From contig NZ_JARGEL010000011.1 in assembly GCF_029211265.1 (NCBI RefSeq), positions 124,001 to 188,000 on the forward strand: a stretch of DNA of 64,000 bases, written 5' to 3'. Position 1 is the stretch's first letter. Each line of letters opens with the position of its first letter. The notes under the pieces were generated by a model that ran no database searches, was not told the DNA's origin, and saw only the letters and a program-made list of their open reading frames with translations. Of the stretch, positions 1 to 9,100 are shown piece after piece. The stretch comes from Extensimonas soli (lineage in GTDB: Bacteria; Pseudomonadota; Gammaproteobacteria; Burkholderiales; Burkholderiaceae_C). Made by a program: the position numbers and the translations under genes.

Positions 1-1
1 C

Positions 2-1948
2 GCCTACGGCGACGCCACGCGCGTGGACTTCGTCGATTCCGACCGCTCCGTGGTGCACGACGCCACCTACACCACCTGCGAGAAGAACGACAGCGCGAGC
101 TGGACGCCCGACTGGATCCTGCGCGCCAAGACCATCCACCTTGACCAGGAGGAGGACGTGGGCGTGGCCGACGATGGCGTGCTCGAGTTCAAGGGCGTGC
201 CGGTGCTGCCCATACCGCACATCAGCTTTCCGCTGTCGGACAAGCGCAAGTCCGGCTTTCTGCCGCCCACCTTCGGCCTCGACAGCCGCAGCGGCTTCGA
301 ATATTCGCAGCCCTATTACTGGAACATCGCACCCAACCGCGACGCCACCTTCACCGGCACGGTGATGGGGCGGCGCGGCGTGAATGCGGGGGGCGACTTC
401 CGCTACCTCGAGAGCAACTACCGCGGCGAGCTCAAGGCGCAATACATGCCTTCGGACAGCCTGCGCGACCGCGAGCGCTGGACGTACAGCGCCAAGCACG
501 ACGGCAGCATAGACGCCGCTGGCGTGGGCAATCTGAACCTGCACCTGAACCTCAACCGGGTGAGCGACAACGACTACTGGCGCGACTTCGGCCACGCCTC
601 GTCGCTGGGCACCAATGTGATGCTGGAGCGCCTGCTGCCCAGCGAAATGGCCTTGTCCTGGGCCGCACGCGACATGACGGCGCAGGTGCGCACGCTCAAG
701 TGGCAGACCCAGCAGGACATCAACGCGCCCATCGTGCCCCCCTACGACCGCATGCCGCAGTTGCAATGGCGCTATGCCCCCAGCGACTTGCGCCACGGCC
801 TCGAGAGCAGCGTCGAAATCGATGCCACGCGCTTTGAGGCCGACCGCTTCCTCACCCACCAGCCCAACGCCGACCGCAGCTACATGCTGGCGCAAGTCAG
901 CCGCCCTTTCCGCACGCCGGGCAGCTTCGTCACGCCGCGCCTGCAGCTCAACGCCACCAACTACCAATTCGACAGCCCGCTCATCAACGGCAGCAAGTCC
1001 GCGAGCCGCACCGTGCCCACCTTCAGCCTGGACAGCGGCCTGGTGTTCGAGCGCGACACACGGCTGCTAGGGCGCAGTTTCGTGCAGACGCTCGAGCCGC
1101 GCGCCTTCTACACCTACACGCCCTACCGCGACCAGCACCTGCTGCCCATCTACGACACCGCAGCCAACGACTTCAACTTCGCCACCATCTACACCGAGAA
1201 TGCCTACGGCGGCAACGACCGCATCGCCGACAACAACCTGCTGACCCTGGGCGTGACCACGCGCTTTCTCGACCCCGACACCGGCGCCGACTCGCTGCGC
1301 CTGGGCATCGCGCAGCGCCTGCGCTTCAAGGACCAGAACGTCACCCTGCCCGGCGAAGCGCCCGCCACCGACCGCGTCTCCGACGTGCTGCTGGGCGCCG
1401 GCACGAACTGGACGCCGCAATGGGGCTTCGACTCCGTCGTGCAATACAACCCGCACACCCGCCGCTCGGTGCGCTCCACCGTGAGCGCCAACTACACGCC
1501 CGGCAATTACCGCACCCTCAGTGCGGCCTACCGCATGCAGCGCGGCACCAGCGAGCAGATCGACCTGGGCTGGCAATGGCCCTTGAGCTCCAGCGCGTCC
1601 GACGCCGGCGGGCGCAAAGACGCCAAAGCCGCGCGCACCGGCAGCGGGCGCTGGTACACCGTCGGGCGGCTGGACTACAGCATGCGCGACAAAAAGCTCG
1701 TGGACATGGTGGTGGGCTTCGAATACGACGGCTGTTGCTGGGTGGGCCGCGTGGTCGTCGACCGGCTGCAAAGCAGCCTGATCACCGCCAACACGCGCCT
1801 GCTGTTCCAGATCGAATTCGTTGGCTTCTCGCGCCTGAGCCTGGGGCAGGACCCGCTCGCGGCGCTCAAGCAAAACGTGCCACGCTACCAGCCCCTGCAC
1901 GACCCCGCGGCGCGCGCCCTGCCCAGCCGCTTCAGCAACTACGATTGA
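2..1948 (+). CDS. lptD: LPS-assembly protein LptD, C-terminal part (5' end outside window)
   Basis: Outer-membrane beta-barrel that, with the lipoprotein LptE, inserts lipopolysaccharide into the outer leaflet. The frame is open from the first bases of the window, so the N-terminal signal and much of the periplasmic jellyroll lie upstream; about 648 residues are visible. The sequence shows the family signature around FGLDSRSGFEYSQPYYWN at the start of the barrel, many alternating beta-strand segments, and the paired cysteines in YDGCCWVGRVV near the C terminus, which in LptD take part in inter-domain disulfides. It ends 9 bp before surA, the classical lptD-surA-rsmA order, which supports the call. 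SurA is itself a chaperone for LptD. Confidence 0.96.
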   Translation, partial: AYGDATRVDFVDSDRSVVHDATYTTCEKNDSASWTPDWILRAKTIHLDQEEDVGVADDGVLEFKGVPVLPIPHISFPLSDKRKSGFLPPTFGLDSRSGFEYSQPYYWNIAPNRDATFTGTVMGRRGVNAGGDFRYLESNYRGELKAQYMPSDSLRDRERWTYSAKHDGSIDAAGVGNLNLHLNLNRVSDNDYWRDFGHASSLGTNVMLERLLPSEMALSWAARDMTAQVRTLKWQTQQDINAPIVPPYDRMPQLQWRYAPSDLRHGLESSVEIDATRFEADRFLTHQPNADRSYMLAQVSRPFRTPGSFVTPRLQLNATNYQFDSPLINGSKSASRTVPTFSLDSGLVFERDTRLLGRSFVQTLEPRAFYTYTPYRDQHLLPIYDTAANDFNFATIYTENAYGGNDRIADNNLLTLGVTTRFLDPDTGADSLRLGIAQRLRFKDQNVTLPGEAPATDRVSDVLLGAGTNWTPQWGFDSVVQYNPHTRRSVRSTVSANYTPGNYRTLSAAYRMQRGTSEQIDLGWQWPLSSSASDAGGRKDAKAARTGSGRWYTVGRLDYSMRDKKLVDMVVGFEYDGCCWVGRVVVDRLQSSLITANTRLLFQIEFVGFSRLSLGQDPLAALKQNVPRYQPLHDPAARALPSRFSNYD

Positions 1949-1957
1949 CCCGCCACC

Positions 1958-3382
1958 ATGAACCACCGTCTTCTTGCCCTGGGCCTTGCGTGCCTGGGTT
2001 TCTGTGCGCTGCAAAGTGCCGCGGCGCAGGGTCTGCGCCCCACGACAGGCACATCGGGCGCAACAGGCGCATTGGGCACGGCCAGAGGGCTCGCACGCCC
2101 CGCGGCGCAGACGCCGGCGCTACCCGGCCCGGCCGAGGGCAGCGGGCTGACGCAGCAGCAGGCCGACTACATCGTCGCGCTGGTCAACGCCGAGCCCATC
2201 ACCAACAACGAGGTGCGCATGCGCCTGGCGCGCATCGAACGGCAGATCGCCCAGCAAGGCGCCACCGCACCCCCGCGCGAGGTGCTCGCACGTGAAGTGC
2301 TCGAGCAGCTCATCCTCGAAAAAGCGCAGCTGCAGGAAGCCAAGGACACCGGCATCCGCGTGGACGACTACGCCATCGACCAGGCCGAGCAAAACGTGGC
2401 GCGGCAAAACCAGCTCGGCGTCGAGGCGTTCTACCGCCGCCTGGCCGAACAAGGCATCAGCCGCAAGAGCTTCCGCGAAGAACTGCGCAACCAGCTGCTC
2501 CTGCAGCGCCTGCGCGACCGCGAAGTGCAGTCGCGCGTGCGCGTGACCGACCTCGACGTCGATCAATATCTGCAACAACAGCGCACCGAAACCGCTGCAG
2601 CCAAGGCCGAAGTCAACCTCGCGCACTTCTTCGTGCCCGTGCCCGAAAACGCCGCCCCCGCCGAAGTCGCCCAGCGCCAGGCGCGCGCGCAGGCCGCGGC
2701 CGACAAGCTGCGCGCGGGCGAAGACTTTGCCGCCGTGGCGCGCGAACTCGCCGACCCGTCGCAGGGGATCGCTGGCAGCGCCATGGGGCTGCGCCCGCTC
2801 GAGCGCTACCCCGAGCTGTTCGCGAACGCCGTCGCCTCGCTGCCCGTGGGTGCGATCGCCGGCCCGCTGCGCTCGGGTGCGGGCTTTCACGTCTTGAAGG
2901 TCGTGGAGCGCAGCAACGCCGGCATTCCCGCGGTCATCACGCAAAGCCACGCGCGCCACATCCTGCTGCGCACCGGCCCGCAGCTCAGCGAAACCGCGGC
3001 CGCCGCGCGCCTGGCCGAGCTGCGCCGGCGCATGCTCGCGGGCACGGCCGACTTTGCCGACCTCGCGCGCGAATATTCGCAAGACGGCAGCGCCAAGCAA
3101 GGCGGCGACCTGGGCTGGGTCAACCCCGGCCGCTTCGTGCCCGAGTTCGAAGAAGCCATGAACGCCCTGCAGCCCGGCGAAATCAGCGCGCCCGTGGTCA
3201 CGCGCTTTGGCGTGCACTTGATCCAGCTGCTCGAGCGCCGCGAAGTCAAGCCCAGCCAGCGCGAGCTGCGCGACATGGCGCGCGACACCGTGCGCGAGCA
3301 AAAGACCGAGCAGGCCTACAACACCTGGCTGCAGGAGCTGCGCGGCCGCGCCTACATCGAATACCGCGACCCGCCGCTGTGA
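1958..3382 (+). CDS. surA: Periplasmic chaperone / peptidyl-prolyl isomerase SurA
   Basis: Periplasmic chaperone for outer-membrane proteins. The ATG start gives a clear signal peptide ([18 protein letters not shown], then an AAAQ-type cleavage site) and a 474-aa product. A Gly/Ala/Pro-rich spacer is followed by the N-terminal chaperone domain (about residues 65-205), a degenerate first parvulin domain (about 215-315) and a canonical second parvulin domain (about 325-425: [11 protein letters not shown], then [19 protein letters not shown] and [12 protein letters not shown]). It lies 9 bp after lptD, and its TGA overlaps the GTG start of rsmA, so the three genes are probably translationally coupled. 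Confidence 0.96.
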   Translation: MNHRLLALGLACLGFCALQSAAAQGLRPTTGTSGATGALGTARGLARPAAQTPALPGPAEGSGLTQQQADYIVALVNAEPITNNEVRMRLARIERQIAQQGATAPPREVLAREVLEQLILEKAQLQEAKDTGIRVDDYAIDQAEQNVARQNQLGVEAFYRRLAEQGISRKSFREELRNQLLLQRLRDREVQSRVRVTDLDVDQYLQQQRTETAAAKAEVNLAHFFVPVPENAAPAEVAQRQARAQAAADKLRAGEDFAAVARELADPSQGIAGSAMGLRPLERYPELFANAVASLPVGAIAGPLRSGAGFHVLKVVERSNAGIPAVITQSHARHILLRTGPQLSETAAAARLAELRRRMLAGTADFADLAREYSQDGSAKQGGDLGWVNPGRFVPEFEEAMNALQPGEISAPVVTRFGVHLIQLLERREVKPSQRELRDMARDTVREQKTEQAYNTWLQELRGRAYIEYRDPPL

Positions 3383-4200
3383 CGCAGCACCGGGAGCACC
3401 GCGCGCGCAAGCGCTTCGGCCAGCACTTCCTGGCCGACAGCGCCATCATCGACGCCATCGTGCGCGCCATCGCACCGCAGCCGGGGCAGGCCATGGTCGA
3501 GATCGGCCCCGGCCTCGCGGCGCTCACGCAGCCGCTGGTGGAGCGCCTGGGCCACTTGGCCGTGATCGAGCTCGACCGCGACCTGGCCGCGCGCCTGCGC
3601 CAGCACCCGCAGCTCGAGGTCATCGAAGCCGACGTGCTCCAGGTCGATTTCAGCGCGCTGGCCGTGCGCCTGACCGGCGTCGGTGCCAGCGCCGCCGCGC
3701 CCGCCCCCACCCCGGCGCGCAAGCTGCGCGTCGTGGGCAACCTGCCTTACAACATCTCCACGCCCATCCTGTTCCACCTGCTCGAACATGTGGGCGTGAT
3801 CGCAGACCAGCACTTCATGCTGCAAAAAGAGGTGGTGCAACGCATGGTGGCGCAGCCCGCCACCGCCGACTACGGGCGCCTGTCGGTGATGCTGCAGTGG
3901 CGCTACGCGATGGAAGACGTGCTGCACGTGCCGCCCGAGAGCTTCGCGCCGCCGCCGCGCGTGGACAGCGCCGTGGTGCGCATGCTGCCGCTTGCGGCGC
4001 CGCCCGAGGTGCCGCCGGCGCTGCTTGGCGAACTGGTGCAGGTGGCTTTCAGCCAGCGCCGCAAGCTGCTGCGCCACACGCTGGGGCGCTGGCTCACGGA
4101 GCGCGCCTACGCCGGCCATTTCGACACCCAGCGCCGCGCCGAGGAAGTGCCAGTGCACGAATACGTCGCGTTGGCGGGGGCATTGCAAGGTCGCCCATGA
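3379..4200 (+). CDS. rsmA: 16S rRNA (adenine1518-N6/adenine1519-N6)-dimethyltransferase RsmA (KsgA)
   Basis: Dimethylates two adjacent adenines in the 3' hairpin of 16S rRNA, using S-adenosylmethionine, late in 30S assembly. The GTG start overlaps the surA stop by four bases. The N terminus carries the family signature RKRFGQHFL; the SAM motif [12 protein letters not shown] follows at about residues 39-50, and the catalytic NLPYNIS motif at about 120. The C-terminal helical domain has the usual [10 protein letters not shown] segment. At 273 aa it is of normal length. A short unconserved Ala/Pro-rich insertion ([15 protein letters not shown]) lies just before the NLPY motif. Confidence 0.96.
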   Translation: MTQHREHRARKRFGQHFLADSAIIDAIVRAIAPQPGQAMVEIGPGLAALTQPLVERLGHLAVIELDRDLAARLRQHPQLEVIEADVLQVDFSALAVRLTGVGASAAAPAPTPARKLRVVGNLPYNISTPILFHLLEHVGVIADQHFMLQKEVVQRMVAQPATADYGRLSVMLQWRYAMEDVLHVPPESFAPPPRVDSAVVRMLPLAAPPEVPPALLGELVQVAFSQRRKLLRHTLGRWLTERAYAGHFDTQRRAEEVPVHEYVALAGALQGRP

Positions 4201-4387
4201 CCCAAGGCTTCGGGCATGGGATACCCAAAAATCCTACGACATAGCCCTTTGCAAAGTGCGTATTTGCCACGCCCAATGCCTATATGGACAGCCCGCCAAC
4301 AGTTCAGTCCAAGCGGGCATGTACCGTCATTTTTCTCTGGTTTCCCCATTGCGAATGACGGTTTTTGTGTAAGTGGCCGCGCAGATT

Positions 4388-4462
4388 TGGCCTCACCGTC
4401 AGGACTCGAACCTGAATCTTCCGCTTAGGAGGCGGAGGCACTATCCCTTGTGCTACGGCGAG
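4388..4462 (-). tRNA. tRNA-Arg (anticodon CCT)
   Basis: On the minus strand a full cloverleaf can be drawn: acceptor stem CTCGCCG/CGGTGAG (one G-T pair), D stem GCAC/GTGC, anticodon stem TCCGC/GCGGA around the loop CTCCTAA (anticodon CCT, reading AGG), and T stem TCAGG/CCTGA around TTCGAGT. The discriminator base is G, and the 3' CCA is encoded in the DNA at 4388-4390. It is a stand-alone gene between rsmA and the end of tamB. No tRNA-associated integration is seen. Confidence 0.95.
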
Positions 4463-4556
4463 ATGAGGAGGCAAAGACTGTGCCCGAAAGCATGCCCATG
4501 GCGAGATGGCAAGAACGGGCTGGGGGTGCATTGTAGGTCGCCCCAGCACAAGCGCC

Positions 4557-7500
4557 TCAATCCCGGCGCAGCGTGTAGATGATGTCGAGCGCGCTCTTTT
4601 CGCCCGTCTGGCCGCGCAGGGTCAGGTGGCGCGTGAGGTCCAGAAAGATGTAGATCGCGCCGAGCGCGTTCGTGAGGCCGTATTCGTAGGTCACGTACAT
4701 CTTGTCGGACAGGCGTTTGCCCAGCGACAGCGCCGTGCCGCTGGTGTCTGTGCTGTCGCCGCCCAGGCCGAGCTCGTCAAGGCCCAGGCGGCTCGCGATC
4801 TGTGCGCCGGGGCTGCCGCCGCCGCGCCCGAGCAGGCTCAGCGCGGCCTGCTGCAGCATGGCGGTCTGCGTGCCGCTTTGCGCGGCGTCGCGGCCCAGCA
4901 CCACCCACGAGAGCTTTTCGGCCTCGGGCAGTTCGGGGTCGGAATACAGGCGCACGCGCGGCGCCTGCGCCGTGCCGCTGATCTGCACGCCAGCGCGCAC
5001 GCTGATGTTGGGGCGCAGCGCCAGAATGTCGAGCGCGGGGTTGTCGTAGGCGCCGTTGAAGTGGATATGCCCGGTTTCTATGTCCAGCGTCTGGCCCCAG
5101 GCGCGGTAGCGGCCCTGCACGGTGGCGATGTCGCCCGTGATGCGCGGCGCGCCGCCGGGCTCGGGGCTGGAGCGGACGTCGAGCGTGCCGCGCAGGCGCG
5201 TGGTCAGGCCCATGCCCTGCAACGCGAAGTCGCGTCCCAGGTTCAGGCTCACATCGATGTCGGGCGGGTGCGCGGCCTGCACTGTGGCGCGCGCCTCGGG
5301 CTGCGCGGCCGTTTGCGCGTTCTTTTGCGCGGCCTCCTCCTTGGCGCGCGAGTGCACGACCACGTCGTCGCCCAGGCGGGGCGCGCTTTCTTCGGGCAGC
5401 AGGATGGCGGCGCGGTCTATCGTGAGCTGGCCGCGCAGGCGGATCTGGCCGCCCTCCAGCTGCGCCTGCACGGGGCCCGAGACGCTGACCTGCCGGTCGG
5501 CGCGCACCAGCAGCTGCAGCGCGCGCGCCTCGCCCTGCAATTGCACGCCGATGCCCGCGTCGCCGTCGGCAGGGTTGCCCCAGCGCAGCGTGCCCGTGCC
5601 GGCGAGCGTGCCGCCGTCCTGCGGCGGCGGCGTGCGGTTGCCGCTTTGGCCCGGGATGCGCGCATTGCTGCCGCGCCCGCCCTGGATGCGCCATTCGGTG
5701 ATGGCCAGCGTGTCGCCGCGCAGCGTGGCGCGCAAACGGCCTTGCTGCAGGTCGATGCCGTCGAGCACGGAGCGCACGGCCACGTCGTCGGCCGCGAGCG
5801 TGCCCGACCAGCGCGGCGCGGCGCGGCTGCCCGCGAGCTGCGCGTCCGCTTCGACCGTGCCACGCACGCGCCAGCCCGGCGGCGCGAGCAAAGACCAGGC
5901 GCCGAGATCGGGCAGGCGCGCCTGCAGCGTGCCGGCCACGGGCGCCTCGGCGGGCCAGACGGGCGCGCCCTGCATCCAGGCGATGCGCGTGTCGGCCGTG
6001 GCGTTGACGTGGCCCGCGCGCTCGCTGTCCCACAGCAGCCGCGCGTGCACGGCGTCGCCCTGCGCTTCGAGCGCCACCTCGGCCGCGCGCACGCCGGCCT
6101 GGGTGACGGTGGATGACTTGCCTGCGCCGCCATTGCCGACTTTGCCGCCGCTGGCAGCTTTGCCACCCGCTCCGCCGGCGCCATTCATGCCCTCTTCGAG
6201 GCGGATGCGCAAATCGCCACGCGCGCGCTGCAGGCCCACGCGCGCGCGCAGGCCGTCGCGCGCGGTGGTGTCCACGCTCCATTGGCCGTCAAAGGCCAGG
6301 TCACCTCCGAGCCCGAGGCGCGTGAGCAGCGGCGCCGTGTCGGCGGAACGCGCCTCGAAGGCATCGACCCAGGCGAGCGGCAGGCCGAGCACGCTGCCTT
6401 GGGTCTGCAGGCGCATGTCGACGACGCCCGTGCCCGTGCCACGCGCCCAGCGCAGCGGCTCCCAGCGCAGCTGCACCGTGCCAGGCAAGGGGCCCGTCAA
6501 CGCAGCCTGCCCGGCCGTGGCCTGCACAGTCCAGGCCGGGGTTGCCGAGGCGCTGGCTTGGCCGATCGGAATGCGCCCGTCGAGTGCGAGCGGCGCGCTA
6601 AGCGCCAGCGTCCACGGGCCCGGGCGTTGCGCATCTTCGGCTTGCAGGCGCAGGGTTTGCACACGCGCCTGCCAGGGCAAGCCGGCGCCTGCCTGTGCGG
6701 CGCGCTGGATGCCACCCTCCACCTGGGTCTGCAGCGCAAACTGCAGACCGCCGCGCTGCAGCGCGCCATCGAGGGCCAGCGTGGCCTGTGCGGCAGAGCC
6801 CGCGAATTCGGCGCGCACGCCGCGCAGCTGCCAGGGCGCGGCGCCGGGCCCGGTGGCGTTGAGTTGCGGCACGGCCAGCGTGGCCTGCAGCGTGAAAGGC
6901 GCTGGGGCTTTATCGCGCGGCGCTGATGACGCCCCTGCCGTGGGCGCCGGGCGCCGCAGCATGTCCCAGGCGCTTTGCCAGCCGCCCTGCCAGCGCGCGG
7001 ACAGCTGCGCCTGACCTTGCAGCTCGCCTTGCTGCGCGAATCCGAGCCCAGGCACGCCGAGCGCGGCCAGACGCGCGAGCCACTGCTGCGTGGCGCGCAG
7101 GTCTTGCGCCTGCAGCTGCAGCGTGCCGGCGCCGCGGCGCGCGCCCAGGCTGCCGTCCGCATCGGCGGCGGCACCGGGCACTTCGAGCTGCACGCGCCCC
7201 TGCGCCGCAGGCGACGCGCCAAAGGCCATGCGCAGCGCCTGCGCCTGCACGCGGGCTTGCAACGCGACGAGCTGCAGCGTGCGCAATTGCACGCTGGGGC
7301 TGCCGTCGGCCTGCTGCTGCCATTCGCCCTCGGTCTGCAAGGCGTCTATGCGCAGTTTGGCCACGGGCGTGGCTTTTGCCGTGGCCTTGGGCGCTGGCGC
7401 GGCTTTGGAAGGCTTGGGGAGCTTGGTCGGGCTGCCGCGCGCAGGGTTGCTTGCTGCGGCCTGGACGCCGTTCGCGGCGGCTGCGCCCTTGCCAACCGGT

Positions 7501-9089
7501 ACGGGCTGCGCGCGCAGGTCTGCCGCAAAGCGCACGGCCCCGGCTTCTTCACGCCGTGCCGTCAGCCAACCCGAAAGCGCCTGCACGTCGAAGGCTGTAT
7601 GCACGGCGCCGGGCGACACGCCGTGCAAGTCCAGCCGGCCGTCCCACGCTCCGCTGGCCGGCGTGTAGTGCGCCTGCAGCGTGGCCGTGCCTGGACCCAG
7701 TGCCAGATTGGCCGCGGGCGCGCTCCAGCGCTGGCCGTCGTACTCGACGCGCCCTTGCAGCGCCGTGGGCGGCAGGCGGCCCGCGTCCCATGGTCCGGGC
7801 AAACGGTTGCCGAGCTGCACCACGATGGCCCAGCCCGACGCCACGGGTGCAACGGGCGGAGCCGCTGCCGCCACGGATGGAGCGGATGCCGCAGGCGTTG
7901 TTGGCGATGGGGATGGGGCTTTGTCATGGTTGCGCACCGGCTGCGCCAATGGCCCCGCGTGCAGCGTACCGTCGAGCAAAGTGGTCGGCGCCCCTGGCCA
8001 CAGGGCCGCAAGATCGACACCGCGCAGCCGCGCCTGGGCCTGCGGCAGCGGCTGCGCCGCCCACGGCTGGAGCGTGGCGCTGAGCTCGGCCTGCATGGCA
8101 TCTGCGGCGGACGCGGCCTGGGGCTTGGCAAGCGCACGCTTACCCTTGTCGTCGGGCAGCGTTTTTTCTTCTGAATCGATAGCTGCTTGCGCAGGCGTAT
8201 CAAGCGCTAAGAGCATTTTCAGCTCCAAACTCGCAGCGGCCGTGGCAAGCTGGCCTTGCACGCTCGCGTGCGCCTTCGCCTGGGTGCCCGCGTAGGGTGC
8301 GTCGGGCGGCGTCTGCGCTGCATCGCTGGGCGCGGCGATGTGCACCAGACCATCGAGCGTCGCTGCGAGCGCGAACGGCGCCTGCGCCCCCAGCGTGGCC
8401 TGGCCGCGGTACTGGCCGCGCGCGAGCGTGAGTTCGCGCAGCGTGAACTGGTGCTGCGCCTCGCGCCAGCCGCCGAGACTGAAGCCGCTGCCCGTGTAGC
8501 GGTAGCCGAGCTTCACGTTTTGCAGCTCGAGCGCGGGTGTGCCCGTCCAGCGCAGGCGATCGACGCGCAGCTTCACGTGCAGCTGCAGCGGCACAGGCAG
8601 CGCGAGCGCGGTGGGCGGTGTGGGCGGCCCGGCATCGGTGCTGCGCGCACCCGCAGGCGTGAGCGTGACTAGCGCAGCCTGCAGCTTGCCGAGCTCGACC
8701 TGCCCTTGCAGCAGCGCGGCCCAGCGCCAGCCCAGGGGCTGGCCAAAGCGCAAGTCCTGCACTTCGACGGCGAACTTGGGGCTGCTCCAGCGCAGCCAGC
8801 CTATGCGCCCGCCCTCGCGCAGTGTGCCTTGCACCGCACGGCTCTCGAGCCGCTGCTCGGCAGGCAACAGCCGCGCGACCAGCGCGAGCGTGTCCGCAAG
8901 CGAGCTGCTGCGCCCGGCCCACCACCAGCCGCATGCCGCAATCGCGAGCAGCAAGGCCAGCAGCAGTCCCAGCAGCGAGGCGCCCAGGCGCACCAAGCTG
9001 CGCCCCACGCGGCGCCGAGGTGGCGCGGCTGGCGGAGGTGGCTGCTGGGGGGGCGGCGCGTCAGGCCGCAGCGCTTCTTGCGATGGCAT
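4557..9089 (-). CDS. tamB: Translocation and assembly module subunit TamB
   Basis: Very large inner-membrane-anchored periplasmic protein of the AsmA/TamB superfamily that works with TamA at the outer membrane (autotransporter assembly; members also move phospholipid between membranes). With the ATG at 9089 it is 1510 aa: a Pro/Arg-rich cytosolic tail, one transmembrane helix (about residues 34-60, LGASLLGLLLALLLAIAACG), a long beta-rich middle and the conserved C-terminal TamB domain (SWVVLGRD, then LSLGKRLSDKMYVTYEYGL). An in-frame TTG slightly upstream is an alternative start. It begins 11 bp after tamA ends. The stretch encoding residues near 8175-8224 matches the small dispersed repeat described separately. 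Confidence 0.93.
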   Translation of the reverse strand: MPSQEALRPDAPPPQQPPPPAAPPRRRVGRSLVRLGASLLGLLLALLLAIAACGWWWAGRSSSLADTLALVARLLPAEQRLESRAVQGTLREGGRIGWLRWSSPKFAVEVQDLRFGQPLGWRWAALLQGQVELGKLQAALVTLTPAGARSTDAGPPTPPTALALPVPLQLHVKLRVDRLRWTGTPALELQNVKLGYRYTGSGFSLGGWREAQHQFTLRELTLARGQYRGQATLGAQAPFALAATLDGLVHIAAPSDAAQTPPDAPYAGTQAKAHASVQGQLATAAASLELKMLLALDTPAQAAIDSEEKTLPDDKGKRALAKPQAASAADAMQAELSATLQPWAAQPLPQAQARLRGVDLAALWPGAPTTLLDGTLHAGPLAQPVRNHDKAPSPSPTTPAASAPSVAAAAPPVAPVASGWAIVVQLGNRLPGPWDAGRLPPTALQGRVEYDGQRWSAPAANLALGPGTATLQAHYTPASGAWDGRLDLHGVSPGAVHTAFDVQALSGWLTARREEAGAVRFAADLRAQPVPVGKGAAAANGVQAAASNPARGSPTKLPKPSKAAPAPKATAKATPVAKLRIDALQTEGEWQQQADGSPSVQLRTLQLVALQARVQAQALRMAFGASPAAQGRVQLEVPGAAADADGSLGARRGAGTLQLQAQDLRATQQWLARLAALGVPGLGFAQQGELQGQAQLSARWQGGWQSAWDMLRRPAPTAGASSAPRDKAPAPFTLQATLAVPQLNATGPGAAPWQLRGVRAEFAGSAAQATLALDGALQRGGLQFALQTQVEGGIQRAAQAGAGLPWQARVQTLRLQAEDAQRPGPWTLALSAPLALDGRIPIGQASASATPAWTVQATAGQAALTGPLPGTVQLRWEPLRWARGTGTGVVDMRLQTQGSVLGLPLAWVDAFEARSADTAPLLTRLGLGGDLAFDGQWSVDTTARDGLRARVGLQRARGDLRIRLEEGMNGAGGAGGKAASGGKVGNGGAGKSSTVTQAGVRAAEVALEAQGDAVHARLLWDSERAGHVNATADTRIAWMQGAPVWPAEAPVAGTLQARLPDLGAWSLLAPPGWRVRGTVEADAQLAGSRAAPRWSGTLAADDVAVRSVLDGIDLQQGRLRATLRGDTLAITEWRIQGGRGSNARIPGQSGNRTPPPQDGGTLAGTGTLRWGNPADGDAGIGVQLQGEARALQLLVRADRQVSVSGPVQAQLEGGQIRLRGQLTIDRAAILLPEESAPRLGDDVVVHSRAKEEAAQKNAQTAAQPEARATVQAAHPPDIDVSLNLGRDFALQGMGLTTRLRGTLDVRSSPEPGGAPRITGDIATVQGRYRAWGQTLDIETGHIHFNGAYDNPALDILALRPNISVRAGVQISGTAQAPRVRLYSDPELPEAEKLSWVVLGRDAAQSGTQTAMLQQAALSLLGRGGGSPGAQIASRLGLDELGLGGDSTDTSGTALSLGKRLSDKMYVTYEYGLTNALGAIYIFLDLTRHLTLRGQTGEKSALDIIYTLRRD
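8175..8224. repeat. Degenerate small dispersed repeat inside tamB
   Basis: A segment with ATAGCTGCTTGCGC followed by CAAGCGCTAAGAGC resembles the repeat seen at 38365-38417 and 51958-52020. It is translated in frame as part of TamB. The match is imperfect and could be partly coincidental. Confidence 0.35.
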
Positions 9090-9100
9090 CTCGGTCGTGC

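Noticed and set aside
4201-4387. Possible small gene between rsmA and tRNA-Arg
   Set aside because: Short frames exist but have no ribosome site, conserved pattern or consistent composition.
4506-6116. 536-aa open frame on the plus strand
   Set aside because: Antisense of the tamB 3' half; Ala/Arg/Gln low complexity.
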